DNA of 64,000 bases from Prochlorococcus sp. AG-363-P19 (GTDB taxonomy: Bacteria; Cyanobacteriota; Cyanobacteriia; PCC-6307; Cyanobiaceae), in contig QCGG01000005.1 in the NCBI GenBank assembly GCA_003280055.1, positions 92,113-156,112 on the forward strand, written 5' to 3'. Position numbers and translations under genes: made by a program. Below, in pieces: positions 38,394 through 47,927 of this stretch. Within the stretch, counting starts at the first letter, position 1; the number at the start of each line of letters is the position of its first letter. Below the pieces are notes generated by a model that was not told where the DNA came from, did no database searches, and saw nothing but the letters and a program-made list of their open reading frames with translations.

Positions 38394-39233
38394 ATGAAAA
38401 TTGCCACATGGAACGTCAATTCAATTAGGACTCGCCTGGATCAGGTAATTACTTGGCTAAACGAAACAGAAATTGATCTCCTTTGTATACAAGAAACCAA
38501 AGTTGAAGATCAGTTTTTCCCTGTCAAGGCATTTGAAGATCATGGATACGAAGTCAAATTCCACGGCCAAAAGTCCTATAACGGGGTTGCGCTTGTAAGT
38601 AGATCAAAATTAGAGGATGTCCGCTATGGCTTACTTGGAGAGTTGCCGCTCGATAAAGAAGCCAAGAAACTTAGTGATCAAAAGAGAGTTATTAGTGCTC
38701 TTTTAGAGAATATTCGTGTAGTCAACCTCTATGTTCCCAATGGATCTGACATCAAAACGGAAAAATATCAATACAAATTAGAATGGCTAAAATGCCTAAA
38801 AAGGTATCTTGTTGAACAAAGTAAGCGCAATGAGCCTCTATGTTTATTAGGTGATTTCAATATTGCTCTTGAGGATAGAGACATACATAACCCAGAACGC
38901 TTAAGTGGAGGCATTATGGCCAGTCTTCAAGAAAGACAGGCCTTGTGCAAAATCATTGGAGATGAGCTAAAGGATGTTTTTCGTTTATTTGAAACCGAGA
39001 CCAACCATTGGAGTTGGTGGGACTATCGAAGTGGTGGCTGGGAAAGAGATAGAGGTTGGAGAATTGATCACATTTATCTTTGTCAAGAATTATTAGAACA
39101 AGCTAAAAGTTGCACTATCCACAAGGCTATTAGAGGCAACCAAAAACCTAGTGATCATGCACCGGTAGTATTAGAACTAAAATGGCCAATTGAAGACTGC
39201 CAAGAAGAAGACATAGATCTTTTCTACATTTAA
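38394..39233 (+). CDS. xthA: Exodeoxyribonuclease III (AP endonuclease)
   Basis: Repairs abasic sites and 3' blocks in DNA. The 279 residues show the family motifs: IATWNVNSIRTRLDQVITWL at the start, the metal ligand Glu in LLCIQETKVEDQF, LLGDFNIA for the active-site Asp and Asn, and WSWWDYRSGGW and DHIYL further on. The final SDHAPVVLEL carries the catalytic His. It is divergent from the upstream gene and convergent with glcD. Confidence 0.96.
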   Translation: MKIATWNVNSIRTRLDQVITWLNETEIDLLCIQETKVEDQFFPVKAFEDHGYEVKFHGQKSYNGVALVSRSKLEDVRYGLLGELPLDKEAKKLSDQKRVISALLENIRVVNLYVPNGSDIKTEKYQYKLEWLKCLKRYLVEQSKRNEPLCLLGDFNIALEDRDIHNPERLSGGIMASLQERQALCKIIGDELKDVFRLFETETNHWSWWDYRSGGWERDRGWRIDHIYLCQELLEQAKSCTIHKAIRGNQKPSDHAPVVLELKWPIEDCQEEDIDLFYI

Positions 39234-39270
39234 AACTCTAGATTTTTATATTGCTCATAAGCTTTTGGAA

Positions 39271-40743
39271 TTAAAAGACCTCTAAATCTGATTTAAACTT
39301 TCCTCCGTATTTTGCAAAGCCAGCCTGTCTTCTAACGGATTCCCCGCAACTTTTCGGAGTAGGAAATATCTTTCCTGGATTTGCCAATCCCTCAGGATCA
39401 AATGACTTTCTTACAAGGCTCATCGTGTCTAAATCATTTTCCGAAAACATCCAATCTAAATAACAACGTTTATCCGAACCAACACCATGTTCGCCCGTGA
39501 TACTTCCACCCACTTCTAAACATTCTTTCAAAATAGCAGCTCCAAGCTCTTTAACTTTTTGCTGAATTTCAGGGGAGTCATTCTTATAAAGAATTAATGG
39601 GTGCAGATTCCCATCCCCTGCATGAAAAACATTTGCAACAGGCAAGTCATATTTTCGGCCAAGCCTTTCTATCGCATTAAGGACCCTCGGCAAAGTGCTT
39701 CGTGGGACAACCCCATCTTGAACGTAATACCTCGGAGAAATCTTTCCAATCGCAGCAAACGCTGATTTACGACCCTTCCAAAGACGTTCTCTTTCAATGG
39801 GCGTTTCTGCTCTTCTAATTTCTCTGGCACCGGATTTAGTACATAAATCAACAACCGTTTCTGCAGCAGCAGCGACTTCAGCCGATTGTCCATCAAGTTC
39901 AATTAGGAGCACTGCTGCCGCATCAGGAGGATATTCATCTTTCCCAAAAAGATCATTAACCGCAGAAATCATGAAATTGTCCATAATTTCCATCCCAGCT
40001 GGCAAAACACCCGCAGAAGTGACTTGGCTAACAGCAAAGCCTGCAGCCTCCATCGTCGAGAAATCAGCCAATAAAACCCTTACATTTTCTGGTTCTCTTA
40101 ACAAACGCAAAGTTATTGCGGTAGCAATACCAAGAGTGCCTTCACTGCCAATAAAAACTCCTCTCAGATCCAATTCAGAATGTTCAAGCAAACCCCCACC
40201 AAGATTTGTCACAGTGCCATCAGGTAGAACCACTTCTAAACCCAGAACATGATTGCTAGTAACTCCATATTTAAGGCAATGAACTCCACCAGAGTTCTCT
40301 GCGACATTCCCACCAATACTGCAAACAACTTGACTTGAAGGATCTGGTGCATAGTAAAAACCTTGCCCAGAAACGGCTCGAGTAACCCAGCTATTTATCA
40401 CCCCTGGTTGCACAACAATTCTTTGATTGGCCAAATCAATGTCCAAAATCTCTTTCATACGACTTGTTAAAACCAAAAGCGCATCCTCTTCAACCAATGC
40501 ACCACCAGAGAGTCCAGTCCCGCTACCTCTTGCCACAAAAGGGATTGAATGGTTATGACAGCAAGTCAGGATATTTGAAACTTGATCAGTACTTTCTGGC
40601 AGTACTGCCAAAGGAGGGCATCTACGGTCTATGGTCAGCCCATCACAGTCATAAACAAGCAGCTCTTGCCGCTTACATACGATTGCCGTACCAGGGAGAA
40701 ACTTCCTAAGATCCTTCTCAAAGGATTTCCAGTTGTGCGGCAC
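39271..40743 (-). CDS. glcD: Glycolate dehydrogenase FAD subunit GlcD
   Basis: Oxidises glycolate to glyoxylate in the photorespiratory pathway. The FAD-linked domain (PCMH type) is shown by SGTGLSGGALVEEDALLV and GGNVAENSGGVHCLKYG, and the C-terminal FAD-oxidase part by NVFHAGDGNLHPLI and GGSITGEHGVG. I prefer GTG 40743 (490 residues), because GAGG lies five bases upstream, over a TTG at 40791. The related GlcE and GlcF genes are not next to it. It is divergent from hemL. Confidence 0.93.
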   Translation of the reverse strand: MPHNWKSFEKDLRKFLPGTAIVCKRQELLVYDCDGLTIDRRCPPLAVLPESTDQVSNILTCCHNHSIPFVARGSGTGLSGGALVEEDALLVLTSRMKEILDIDLANQRIVVQPGVINSWVTRAVSGQGFYYAPDPSSQVVCSIGGNVAENSGGVHCLKYGVTSNHVLGLEVVLPDGTVTNLGGGLLEHSELDLRGVFIGSEGTLGIATAITLRLLREPENVRVLLADFSTMEAAGFAVSQVTSAGVLPAGMEIMDNFMISAVNDLFGKDEYPPDAAAVLLIELDGQSAEVAAAAETVVDLCTKSGAREIRRAETPIERERLWKGRKSAFAAIGKISPRYYVQDGVVPRSTLPRVLNAIERLGRKYDLPVANVFHAGDGNLHPLILYKNDSPEIQQKVKELGAAILKECLEVGGSITGEHGVGSDKRCYLDWMFSENDLDTMSLVRKSFDPEGLANPGKIFPTPKSCGESVRRQAGFAKYGGKFKSDLEVF

Positions 40744-40880
40744 TGTAACCTCAGCTCTATTAAACAAATTAAAATTGAAAACCGTCAGCAATCAAACTCT
40801 CTAAATAAAGTTGAAGTCCTTTCGACCTTTTTAGGGCAATATGGCAGACGGTCTATCAAAGCCCCTTGGCACAAGTCCCC

Positions 40881-42182
40881 GTGACAGATAACGCCTTAAA
40901 CACAAGCAGATCCCAAGAAATTTTTGGAGCTGCCCAAGAAATCATGCCTGGCGGAGTCAGTTCGCCTGTACGTGCATTCAAGTCAGTTGGTGGCCAACCA
41001 ATAGTCTTTGATCGCGTCAAAGGAGCCTATGCATGGGATGTAGATGGGAATCGCTATATCGATTATGTAGGGAGTTGGGGGCCGGCAATCTGTGGTCATA
41101 CCCATCCAGAAGTCATTGCAGCCCTTCACGAAACGCTCGAAAAAGGTACAAGCTTTGGAGCTCCTTGTGAGCTAGAGAACACTCTGGCTCAAATGGTCAT
41201 AGAAGCTGTTCCAAGTATTGAGATGGTCCGCTTCGTCAACAGTGGAACAGAAGCATGCATGGCTGTACTTCGACTGATGAGGGCATTTACTGGAAGAGAA
41301 AAAGTTATCAAGTTTGAGGGGTGTTATCACGGCCATGCAGACATGTTCCTTGTGAAAGCAGGCTCAGGCGTTGCAACCCTTGGTTTACCAGATTCACCTG
41401 GAGTCCCTAGAAGTACAACTGCTAATACTCTTACAGCTCCATACAATGATCTTGAAGCAGTAAAAGAACTATTTGCAGAAAATCCTGATGCAATCTCCGG
41501 TGTAATTCTTGAGCCAGTTGTAGGCAATGCAGGGTTTATCACTCCTGAACCAGGTTTCTTAGAAGGACTAAGAGAACTAACAAAAGAAAATGGCGCCCTG
41601 CTTGTTTTTGACGAAGTCATGACAGGCTTCAGAATTAGCTATGGAGGAGCGCAAGAACGGTTTGGCGTAACCCCAGACTTAACCACAATGGGCAAGGTGA
41701 TTGGGGGAGGCCTACCAGTCGGTGCATATGGCGGTAAAGCTGAAATCATGGAAATGGTTGCTCCTGCGGGACCTATGTACCAAGCAGGAACCCTTAGCGG
41801 AAATCCTCTTGCCATGACAGCAGGAATTAAGACCCTGGAACTACTCAAGCAAGATGGGGCTTACGAGCGACTAGAAGCAACGACCAAACGACTACTTGAT
41901 GGGCTCCTAGAGTGTGCGAAAGACGCCGGAATCCCAATAACTGGAAGTAGTATTGGCGGAATGTTTGGCTTCTACCTATGTGAGGGACCAGTTACAAACT
42001 TTGAACAAGCAAAATCAACAGACACTGAGTTCTTTGGCAAATTACATAACAAAATGCTTGAAAAAGGCGTTTACTTAGCTCCTAGCGCATTTGAGGCAGG
42101 CTTCACCTCATTGGCGCATTCTGATGCAGACATAGATGCAACATTACAGGCATTTAGCGAATGCTTTTATGAAATAAAATAA
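40881..42182 (+). CDS. hemL: Glutamate-1-semialdehyde 2,1-aminomutase
   Basis: Makes 5-aminolevulinate from glutamate-1-semialdehyde, the start of the C5 tetrapyrrole pathway to chlorophyll and haem. Class III aminotransferase features are clear: [32 protein letters not shown] with the PLP-binding Asp, and the Lys of [17 protein letters not shown]. Family starts favour GTG 40881 over TTG 40866; length about 433. It shares a short intergenic region with divergent glcD. Confidence 0.97.
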   Translation: MTDNALNTSRSQEIFGAAQEIMPGGVSSPVRAFKSVGGQPIVFDRVKGAYAWDVDGNRYIDYVGSWGPAICGHTHPEVIAALHETLEKGTSFGAPCELENTLAQMVIEAVPSIEMVRFVNSGTEACMAVLRLMRAFTGREKVIKFEGCYHGHADMFLVKAGSGVATLGLPDSPGVPRSTTANTLTAPYNDLEAVKELFAENPDAISGVILEPVVGNAGFITPEPGFLEGLRELTKENGALLVFDEVMTGFRISYGGAQERFGVTPDLTTMGKVIGGGLPVGAYGGKAEIMEMVAPAGPMYQAGTLSGNPLAMTAGIKTLELLKQDGAYERLEATTKRLLDGLLECAKDAGIPITGSSIGGMFGFYLCEGPVTNFEQAKSTDTEFFGKLHNKMLEKGVYLAPSAFEAGFTSLAHSDADIDATLQAFSECFYEIK

Positions 42183-42309
42183 ACCAAAAATAAACAGGCC
42201 AAACAATATTTGCAAGCCCAAGAAAAAACAGGAATTTGATTATCCTGGACTTACATTCAAGTTAGCCTTCTTATCAATAGAGCTAATCCAAGCTATTTAA
42301 AATTAATTC

Positions 42310-43110
42310 TTACTTGCCTCCAACAATTACTGGTGTTTGCCCCCCTTTTGTGCCAGGTAAAGATGGAACTACTTTTGTTTTCCCATCCCACTTGTCGAGA
42401 AAAAGTTTAAAGAGAACTTGGTTATCAAGACTTCTCGTTAATGTTTCATACCTTAAAGCCTCCTGCTCAGCTATCTTAACCTCAGTTTGTGCTCTAAGTA
42501 ACTGTTGTTCTGCAATTTGCTTCTGCTCAATAGCTGCTCTATATTCCTCGGCAATTTCTAGTCCAGTTAAATCAAGACCACGAACATCTACATAATCAAA
42601 CTTATCAAGTTCTTCAGCAACTGTTCTTTCAACCAACTCCGAAATATCACTCCATTTGCTAGCGATTGTTACCAATTCATACTGAGAAAAAACAGACTTA
42701 AGAGCCTTAAGCAAAGATGGTTGAATAATACGTGGATAAACATCTCTATCGCTATAAGCAATGGTGCTGTAAACACGTCCTGCTTCAGTTGGACGAACTG
42801 CATATTTGATAGTCGCAGTAGCTTCGATTACTTGGAGGTCCTTCGTTAAAGTTGCAAATTTCTCTGGTCTTACCTGAGTCCTCACATCAAAAGGGAACAC
42901 GGACTGAACAAAAGGTATTTTCACATTTAATCCAGGCCTTCTTGAACCGCCACTAACTTTTCCAAGAGTAGTCACCACAGCAACCTGTCCTGCAGGAACA
43001 ATAAACAAAGCTTGCGTGAGCAGAATGAAGCCCGAGAAAGATAGGGCAACAAGAAGAGTTGCAGCACTTCCAGTTCCATTCGGAGTTACATTACGAAAAG
43101 GAGTCGTCAT
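42310..43110 (-). CDS. Prohibitin-like SPFH/Band 7 membrane protein
   Basis: A 266-residue SPFH protein with an N-terminal membrane segment near residues 16-34 (TLLVALSFSGFILLTQALFI) followed by the Band 7 domain (VPAGQVAVVTTLGKVSGG). The helical part with EIAEEYRAAIEQKQIAEQQL is typical of oligomer-forming prohibitins. Such proteins form large membrane rings that assist proteases and membrane quality control, for example with FtsH in cyanobacteria, but the partner here is not known. It is the only gene in its small cluster. Confidence 0.85.
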   Translation of the reverse strand: MTTPFRNVTPNGTGSAATLLVALSFSGFILLTQALFIVPAGQVAVVTTLGKVSGGSRRPGLNVKIPFVQSVFPFDVRTQVRPEKFATLTKDLQVIEATATIKYAVRPTEAGRVYSTIAYSDRDVYPRIIQPSLLKALKSVFSQYELVTIASKWSDISELVERTVAEELDKFDYVDVRGLDLTGLEIAEEYRAAIEQKQIAEQQLLRAQTEVKIAEQEALRYETLTRSLDNQVLFKLFLDKWDGKTKVVPSLPGTKGGQTPVIVGGK

Positions 43111-43387
43111 GAAGGCCTAAAACTTTTTACTTATGATATTCAACAAGATCAAAAACAGGACATCTGTGCGCCAGCTTTTAAGACTGGATAAAGCCACTAA
43201 GCAAAAGCATGAGATAAACGCAGCAGAAGCCTTGCAAGAAAACTAATTACTTTTGAAGTGTTCAACCTAAGAAAAGAAATTCCCCTAGAACGGCCTTAAT
43301 TCGAAAAACAAATAACATTAAATATATCCCCATCAAGAAAAAGATACTGCTAGAAAAGCAGCCTATCCCTTTAAAAAATGTTCTTAA

Positions 43388-43885
43388 TTACCTATAATTT
43401 TCAAACTGTAGGGGCACATCTAAGTCCTCTTCTTTCTTTCGCAATACAGTTATTGCAGACTGCAAATCATCTTTACTCTTTCCTGTAATCCTAAGACTTT
43501 CCCCCTGAATCGAAACAGAAACCTTCTTAACGGAATCTCTAACTGATTTACTGAGTTTCTTGGCAATCTCCTGGGTCAAACCCTTCCTCAAAAGAACCTT
43601 TTGTTTTACTCGATTTCCAGCAGAAGATTCAGAGGGTTGAAAATCAAAAATCTTAAGTGAAAGACTCCTCTTTGTAGCCTTTTGTCGTAAAATATCCTCT
43701 ATTGACTTCAAAGTCATTTCAGAAGAGGTCGTAATAACCAGCTCTGTCTCTTCTAGATCAAATACAGAATCAGAATCCTTAAGATCATATCGCTGGCCAA
43801 CCTCTCTTCGTAATTGATCTACCGCATTAACCAACTCTTGACGATCAAAGTCAGAAACGACATCAAATGAGTAAGTATCAGGCAT
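43388..43885 (-). CDS. YajQ-family (UPF0234) protein
   Basis: A 165-residue protein of the YajQ family, which has two ferredoxin-like domains and binds nucleotides; some homologues act as cyclic-di-GMP effectors. The N-terminal SFDVVSDFDRQELVNAVDQL and the IQGESLRITGKSKDDLQSAI segment near the end are typical. The role in cyanobacteria is not established. It sits alone, with about 280 non-coding bases between it and the SPFH gene. Confidence 0.93.
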   Translation of the reverse strand: MPDTYSFDVVSDFDRQELVNAVDQLRREVGQRYDLKDSDSVFDLEETELVITTSSEMTLKSIEDILRQKATKRSLSLKIFDFQPSESSAGNRVKQKVLLRKGLTQEIAKKLSKSVRDSVKKVSVSIQGESLRITGKSKDDLQSAITVLRKKEEDLDVPLQFENYR

Positions 43886-44012
43886 AAGAAAGAAAGTTTA
43901 TTTATCCAAGCTAGAAAGTTTTCAGAATTTAGAAACAGTCAAGCCAAAGATAACAATAGGAGGAGTCTACTAGAGCTGCATGTAAATGCTTAAAGGCACT
44001 ATGAAAATATTG

Positions 44013-44537
44013 CTAATCAAAAAACATCAGACTTACAACTTTTCCCAGATCCTCAGCACTTTTACAACTGGTCAAAAGAGTCTCACTGTCATGGAAAGCA
44101 AAGCATATCAACTGATCACACCTTGTAATTATTTCTTGATTACATAAACTACTTGCCATTGGCAATGGCAAGTCATCATTATCAGCCTTCTCTACAAGGT
44201 GCAAAACACTCTCTAATTGAGCACGAATTTCAGGAGTCTGACGATCAAGACTTTGCGGCAACAAAACTGTTAAAAGCGCTGGATCAACATCCAAAACCCC
44301 TCTGATTACAGCTGCATTTACTCCCTGCGATCCAGAAGTGATTAATGAATGGCCTTCCTGAGCTAATGAACGTGCTATGAGTTCTACAAGGTGAATCGCA
44401 ACTACAGGGACATGGCGGCTTCCTAGAAAGGCTATCTGCCTCTTGCCCTTGTCCTGCAACAAGGCAAGCTCCTGAGCGAGTGTGTCAACACCGTCAAGAG
44501 AGGGAAGATCTAAGGATCTGCTCAAGGAGCTCCCCAT
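44013..44537 (-). CDS. DprA/LOG-like Rossmann-fold protein
   Basis: A 174-residue protein with a Rossmann-type core. The segments RQIAFLGSRHVPVVAIHLVE and LITSGSQGVNAAVIRGVLDV resemble the DprA (Smf) domain that binds single-stranded DNA for RecA loading, but it lacks the other parts of full DprA. A role in DNA uptake would be speculative; it could bind a nucleotide instead. The stop of the upstream DRTGG protein is 15 bases before its start, so the two may be co-transcribed. Confidence 0.7.
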   Translation of the reverse strand: MGSSLSRSLDLPSLDGVDTLAQELALLQDKGKRQIAFLGSRHVPVVAIHLVELIARSLAQEGHSLITSGSQGVNAAVIRGVLDVDPALLTVLLPQSLDRQTPEIRAQLESVLHLVEKADNDDLPLPMASSLCNQEIITRCDQLICFAFHDSETLLTSCKSAEDLGKVVSLMFFD

Positions 44538-44552
44538 AACAATATGTTGAAA

Positions 44553-45662
44553 CTAGCAGCGATCTTCACTTGAACAATACAAACCTAGTGTTGTAAACAA
44601 CTTTTCAAGCTGACAATGCTGCTCCACTAGTCGAAAAGCATATGTAGCCTTGACGGCCTCATGCAATCTGACGTGCCCAAAAGCCTGTTCAATCACCTCA
44701 ACAGTATCAAGAGTATCGTGATCGACCTTAAGTAGTGGCACTTCTAATTCTTCTGCTCTATTAATTAATTGTGGCAAGGGTTCTCCCGCGCCAGTAAGAA
44801 TTAAACACTGAGTAGAAGCCTCCAAAGCAGCTAATTGAATATCAGTTCTATCAGCTCCAGTCACAACTGCCATGTTGCGACGGCATCTGAAAAACTCCAT
44901 AGCAGAGTTCACATTCATTGCGCCAATACTCAATGTCTCCACCATTAGTTCTAGTCTTTCTGAACAACAAATAACTCTCGCCTTTAACCTCCTAACCAAT
45001 TCTTCTACAGTCACGCTCCGCAAGAGGGGTGATCGTGGCATGACCCCATAAACCTTTAAATCAAGCCCTTCTAGATCAGGTACAACATTCTTTTCTAAAT
45101 TAACAATATCATCAGGGTTAACAGCATTTAAGACCACTCCAACCAATCGTTTTCCTAATTCTTTTTTCGCAGCAAGTAAGGGCTCCACACTCCTGCTATC
45201 ATTCCAAAGGTGAGCTAATAAAACTGGAATATCTAGTCCTTCAGAAAGCTGGCTGAGACTAAGTCCGTAAAGGATTCCTTCATGTAAGCTTCCAGCAGCT
45301 TCGAGTAAAGTAAATTCGTTGGTCTTTGCATTTAATTCATCTCGGAAGAGATCGAAATTCCTACCCGCAATTAGATCACCTTTAGATAAGCGATTAAGAG
45401 CAGTTTGAGGATTAATTAAATGGAGTGATGGGATTAATTGTTCCTTGAATAAGCCAAGAGTTTTCCCAACAAATTTAACATCATCATCAATCAGAATCTC
45501 TTCCTTAGATTCTTTATTTGGTTCAAGCTCCAAGCTTGTTGCAAGAGGCTTGCCAAAACGCACCTGAAAATTTGCACTGATTAAATGGCGAGCAAGTCCC
45601 AAGACCAAAGCAGATTTACCGCTAAATGGCTCACAAGACCCAATCAATAAGGCCTTAGTCAT
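44553..45662 (-). CDS. P-loop/DRTGG-domain protein (phosphotransacetylase-like)
   Basis: A 369-residue protein. The N-terminal part has a Walker A sequence GSCEPFSGKSALV and resembles the BioD/CobB-like domain found at the N-terminus of long phosphotransacetylases (Pta). The second part from about residue 240 is a DRTGG domain (MNVNSAMEFFRCRRNMAVVT, then GADRTDIQLAAL). The catalytic phosphotransacetylase domain is missing, so this is not Pta itself; similar truncated proteins are widespread in cyanobacteria with unknown role. It is paired with the DprA-like gene. Confidence 0.8.
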   Translation of the reverse strand: MTKALLIGSCEPFSGKSALVLGLARHLISANFQVRFGKPLATSLELEPNKESKEEILIDDDVKFVGKTLGLFKEQLIPSLHLINPQTALNRLSKGDLIAGRNFDLFRDELNAKTNEFTLLEAAGSLHEGILYGLSLSQLSEGLDIPVLLAHLWNDSRSVEPLLAAKKELGKRLVGVVLNAVNPDDIVNLEKNVVPDLEGLDLKVYGVMPRSPLLRSVTVEELVRRLKARVICCSERLELMVETLSIGAMNVNSAMEFFRCRRNMAVVTGADRTDIQLAALEASTQCLILTGAGEPLPQLINRAEELEVPLLKVDHDTLDTVEVIEQAFGHVRLHEAVKATYAFRLVEQHCQLEKLFTTLGLYCSSEDRC

Positions 45663-45737
45663 AGAACAACCAAACCATTTTCCCTTAAAAGAAAATCTAA
45701 GCTTTTATAGAGGCATTTATACAACCAATCTCAACTC

Positions 45738-45878
45738 ATGAGTAAAAACCTTAGAAAAATTTTGGTCTTCACTCAGCCAAGAAAAGCGACTGATCATAAA
45801 TTGAATCACTATTGGATCTTTGAAGAAAGCGCGTTAACAGCAAGAATGAAAGTTCACAAATTAATTAAGGGATGGTGA
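45738..45878 (+). CDS. Candidate small protein overlapping the SDR gene
   Basis: A 46-residue ORF that starts at ATG 45738 and ends TGA at 45878. The composition is natural (KILVFTQPRKATDHKLNHYW, then ESALTARMKVHKLIKGW). Its last seven bases overlap the ATG of the SDR gene in the form ATGGTGA, so it could drive translational coupling. I do not recognise a family. No clear Shine-Dalgarno sequence is seen. Confidence 0.45.
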   Translation: MSKNLRKILVFTQPRKATDHKLNHYWIFEESALTARMKVHKLIKGW

Positions 45879-46624
45879 TTAATTCTGCTCTAAACAAAAA
45901 CTGGGTTGGAAAGCGTATTGGCATAACTGGTGCGAATGGCGCACTTGGTCAAGCCCTAACAAAATGCTTAAGAGCCAAAGAAGCTTTAATAGTTGGTATT
46001 ACCCATGGAGAGATCCCCAAAAAAGACTTATCTGTTGAAGCTCCCCAAGAATGGGTTCAATGGGAATGCGGGAAGGAAGCTTACCTGGAAGAAACTCTTG
46101 CAGGACTAGACATCCTAATTATCAATCATGGAAAAAATCATCGAGGAAGCCAAACATTTGAGGACCTAAGTGAAGCTTTAGAAATCAATGCTTTAAGCAG
46201 TTGGCGACTAATGAAACTATTTCAGTCGATCTCTCAAAAACAAAATGACATGTCAATTCCTCGCGAAATTTGGATTAATACCTCAGAAGCCGAAATTCAA
46301 CCTGCTTTAAGTCCAGCTTATGAAATAAGCAAACGCCTTATTGGTCAATTAACTACACTTAATTGGACTAACCTTTCAAAGGAACAGCGCAAGAACTACA
46401 CAATAAGAAAACTTATTCTTGGACCATTCCAATCTGAATTAAACCCAATAGGTTTAATGACTCCTTCATGGGTTGCCAATCAAATCATCAGACAGGCTGA
46501 ATTTGGACTAAGCCTAATAATAATAACTCCCAATCCCATTACATACTTACTAATGCCAATAACCGAAATCCTAAGGGTATTATATTCAAAGCTAATGCTA
46601 TTAAATCAAAAGCAGAAAGACTAA
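45872..46624 (+). CDS. Short-chain dehydrogenase/reductase family protein
   Basis: A 250-residue SDR of the classical Rossmann type. The coenzyme-binding sequence TGANGALGQAL is at residues about 19-29, NHG near 106-108 replaces the usual NNAG, and the catalytic YxxxK is AYEISK near residues 148-153. The C-terminal 40 residues form two hydrophobic stretches (ITPNPITYLLMPITEILRVL), unusual in soluble SDRs and suggesting membrane attachment. Substrate unknown. It is convergent with map. Confidence 0.8.
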   Translation: MVINSALNKNWVGKRIGITGANGALGQALTKCLRAKEALIVGITHGEIPKKDLSVEAPQEWVQWECGKEAYLEETLAGLDILIINHGKNHRGSQTFEDLSEALEINALSSWRLMKLFQSISQKQNDMSIPREIWINTSEAEIQPALSPAYEISKRLIGQLTTLNWTNLSKEQRKNYTIRKLILGPFQSELNPIGLMTPSWVANQIIRQAEFGLSLIIITPNPITYLLMPITEILRVLYSKLMLLNQKQKD

Positions 46625-46634
46625 TCTTAGAACT

Positions 46635-47474
46635 TTAATTATCTCTATCTGTAAGTATTTCACAACCATCCGAAGTTACAACAATAGTATGTTCCCATTG
46701 GGCAGAAAGGCTGCCATCTTTGGTTACAACTGTCCAACCATCTCCAAGGGTTCTGCATCCCTTTCTACCGGCATTTAATATTGGCTCAACTGCAAGTGTC
46801 ATTCCTGGTCGAAGAGTGACATTAGGCAAATCACTAGTCCTAAAATTAAAGACTGATGGTTCCTCATGAAGATTACGACCAACACCATGACCGGTGTAAT
46901 CCTCAACAACACTAAAATTATTTGCCTTAACGCGATCTTCAATTGCTCCTGCGATATCCAAAAGGGTGTTATTAGGCTTGATCTGTTCAAGTCCTGCCAT
47001 CAATGATTCCTGCGCAACTCGACTTAATTGATGCGCCAGCTCAGAAACTTCACCTAAGCAAATAGTTATACAACTATCCCCGTGATAACCCTCAAAATAA
47101 GCACCCGTATCAACCTTCAGTAAATCTCCAGCCTTAATAAACCTTTTCTTAGCTGGAATTCCATGCACAACTTCATTATTGATGCTTGCACAGATACTTG
47201 CAGGGAAACCGTGATAGCCCTTAAAACTTGGAACCGCACCCATCTCACGAATACGCCTTTCTGCATACTCATCAAGGTCAGCTGTTGTCTGACCAGGTTC
47301 AGCCATCAAATTAATCTCACGCAAGACAGTAGCAACAATCTTGCTGGCCTTTCGCATTATCTCAATTTCTCTAGAAGACTTTATTTCCACTCCTCTTCGC
47401 TGCTTAATCCGGGGCCCTGTAGCAATCCTCTTGGGTAAAGAGTTTGAAGACAAAAGATCTGAAAAAAGTTTCAT
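46635..47474 (-). CDS. map: Methionine aminopeptidase (type I)
   Basis: Removes the N-terminal methionine from new proteins. The 279 residues include an N-terminal extension of about 25 residues and the pita-bread fold: the metal ligands lie in [20 protein letters not shown], in [15 protein letters not shown], and in the [12 protein letters not shown] and WEHTIVVT segments. It begins at 47474, directly opposite a candidate 58-residue ORF on the plus strand. Identity is firm. Confidence 0.97.
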   Translation of the reverse strand: MKLFSDLLSSNSLPKRIATGPRIKQRRGVEIKSSREIEIMRKASKIVATVLREINLMAEPGQTTADLDEYAERRIREMGAVPSFKGYHGFPASICASINNEVVHGIPAKKRFIKAGDLLKVDTGAYFEGYHGDSCITICLGEVSELAHQLSRVAQESLMAGLEQIKPNNTLLDIAGAIEDRVKANNFSVVEDYTGHGVGRNLHEEPSVFNFRTSDLPNVTLRPGMTLAVEPILNAGRKGCRTLGDGWTVVTKDGSLSAQWEHTIVVTSDGCEILTDRDN

Positions 47475-47651
47475 ATGTTAGAGAATCGTCAGGAATCAAG
47501 GATTTGGGCCATCAAGAGAGACAGCACTTGTATCCAGCTAACTTCAAATTATCTCGATTTTGCACGTTTGCACCAACATCGGCCACTCAAACCAAGCCAA
47601 GGTGAAAGATGGATTGCGAAAACCATCTGTCTCTATGAGTTTGCAGGATAA
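47475..47651 (+). CDS. Candidate small protein divergent from map
   Basis: A 58-residue ORF with ATG at 47475, next to the map start on the other strand. Its composition is natural for coding sequence ([20 protein letters not shown], then [20 protein letters not shown]) although no domain is recognised. With no room for a separate promoter between the two starts, an internal start or chance is possible. No Shine-Dalgarno sequence is clear. Confidence 0.35.
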   Translation: MLENRQESRIWAIKRDSTCIQLTSNYLDFARLHQHRPLKPSQGERWIAKTICLYEFAG

Positions 47652-47927
47652 CCATCTGCGATTTGATCTATTTCTCAGCAAGAGCTCTAGGGTGAATTCA
47701 CATAGAATCAAGTGCCTAGAAAAAATGTTGTTGTTTGAGTTGAATTGATTACGAAAGCAAGAAAATCCTTTTTTTATTTACTTGTGGCCGTGGCTTGAGA
47801 AAGATCTGAAACAAAGGAATCGGCTCGTTTCTGAGCAATTTTTTGAAGAAAAGACTGCCCGAGCAATTGCAATTTGGGAGAAGTGGGAATGTAAGATTGT
47901 AGTTTGGCGATTTAATGCGGAGCTTGG
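47652..47927 (+). promoter_or_regulatory. Leader region of rplS with an overlapping open frame
   Basis: About 275 bases upstream of rplS with no recognised gene. An open frame from 47782 runs into rplS in another frame and ends at 48210; the first 60 residues (WLEKDLKQRNRLVSEQFFEE, then KTARAIAIWEKWECKIVVW) look partly protein-like, while the later part is a shadow of rplS. The region could contain the promoter and a leader for L19 control, but I saw no clear L19-binding structure. Confidence 0.3.

Noticed and set aside
39797..40252. 151-codon plus-strand ORF opposite glcD
   Set aside because: The glcD protein has clear FAD-oxidase motifs throughout this region; the ORF is Ser- and Lys-rich as expected for a shadow.
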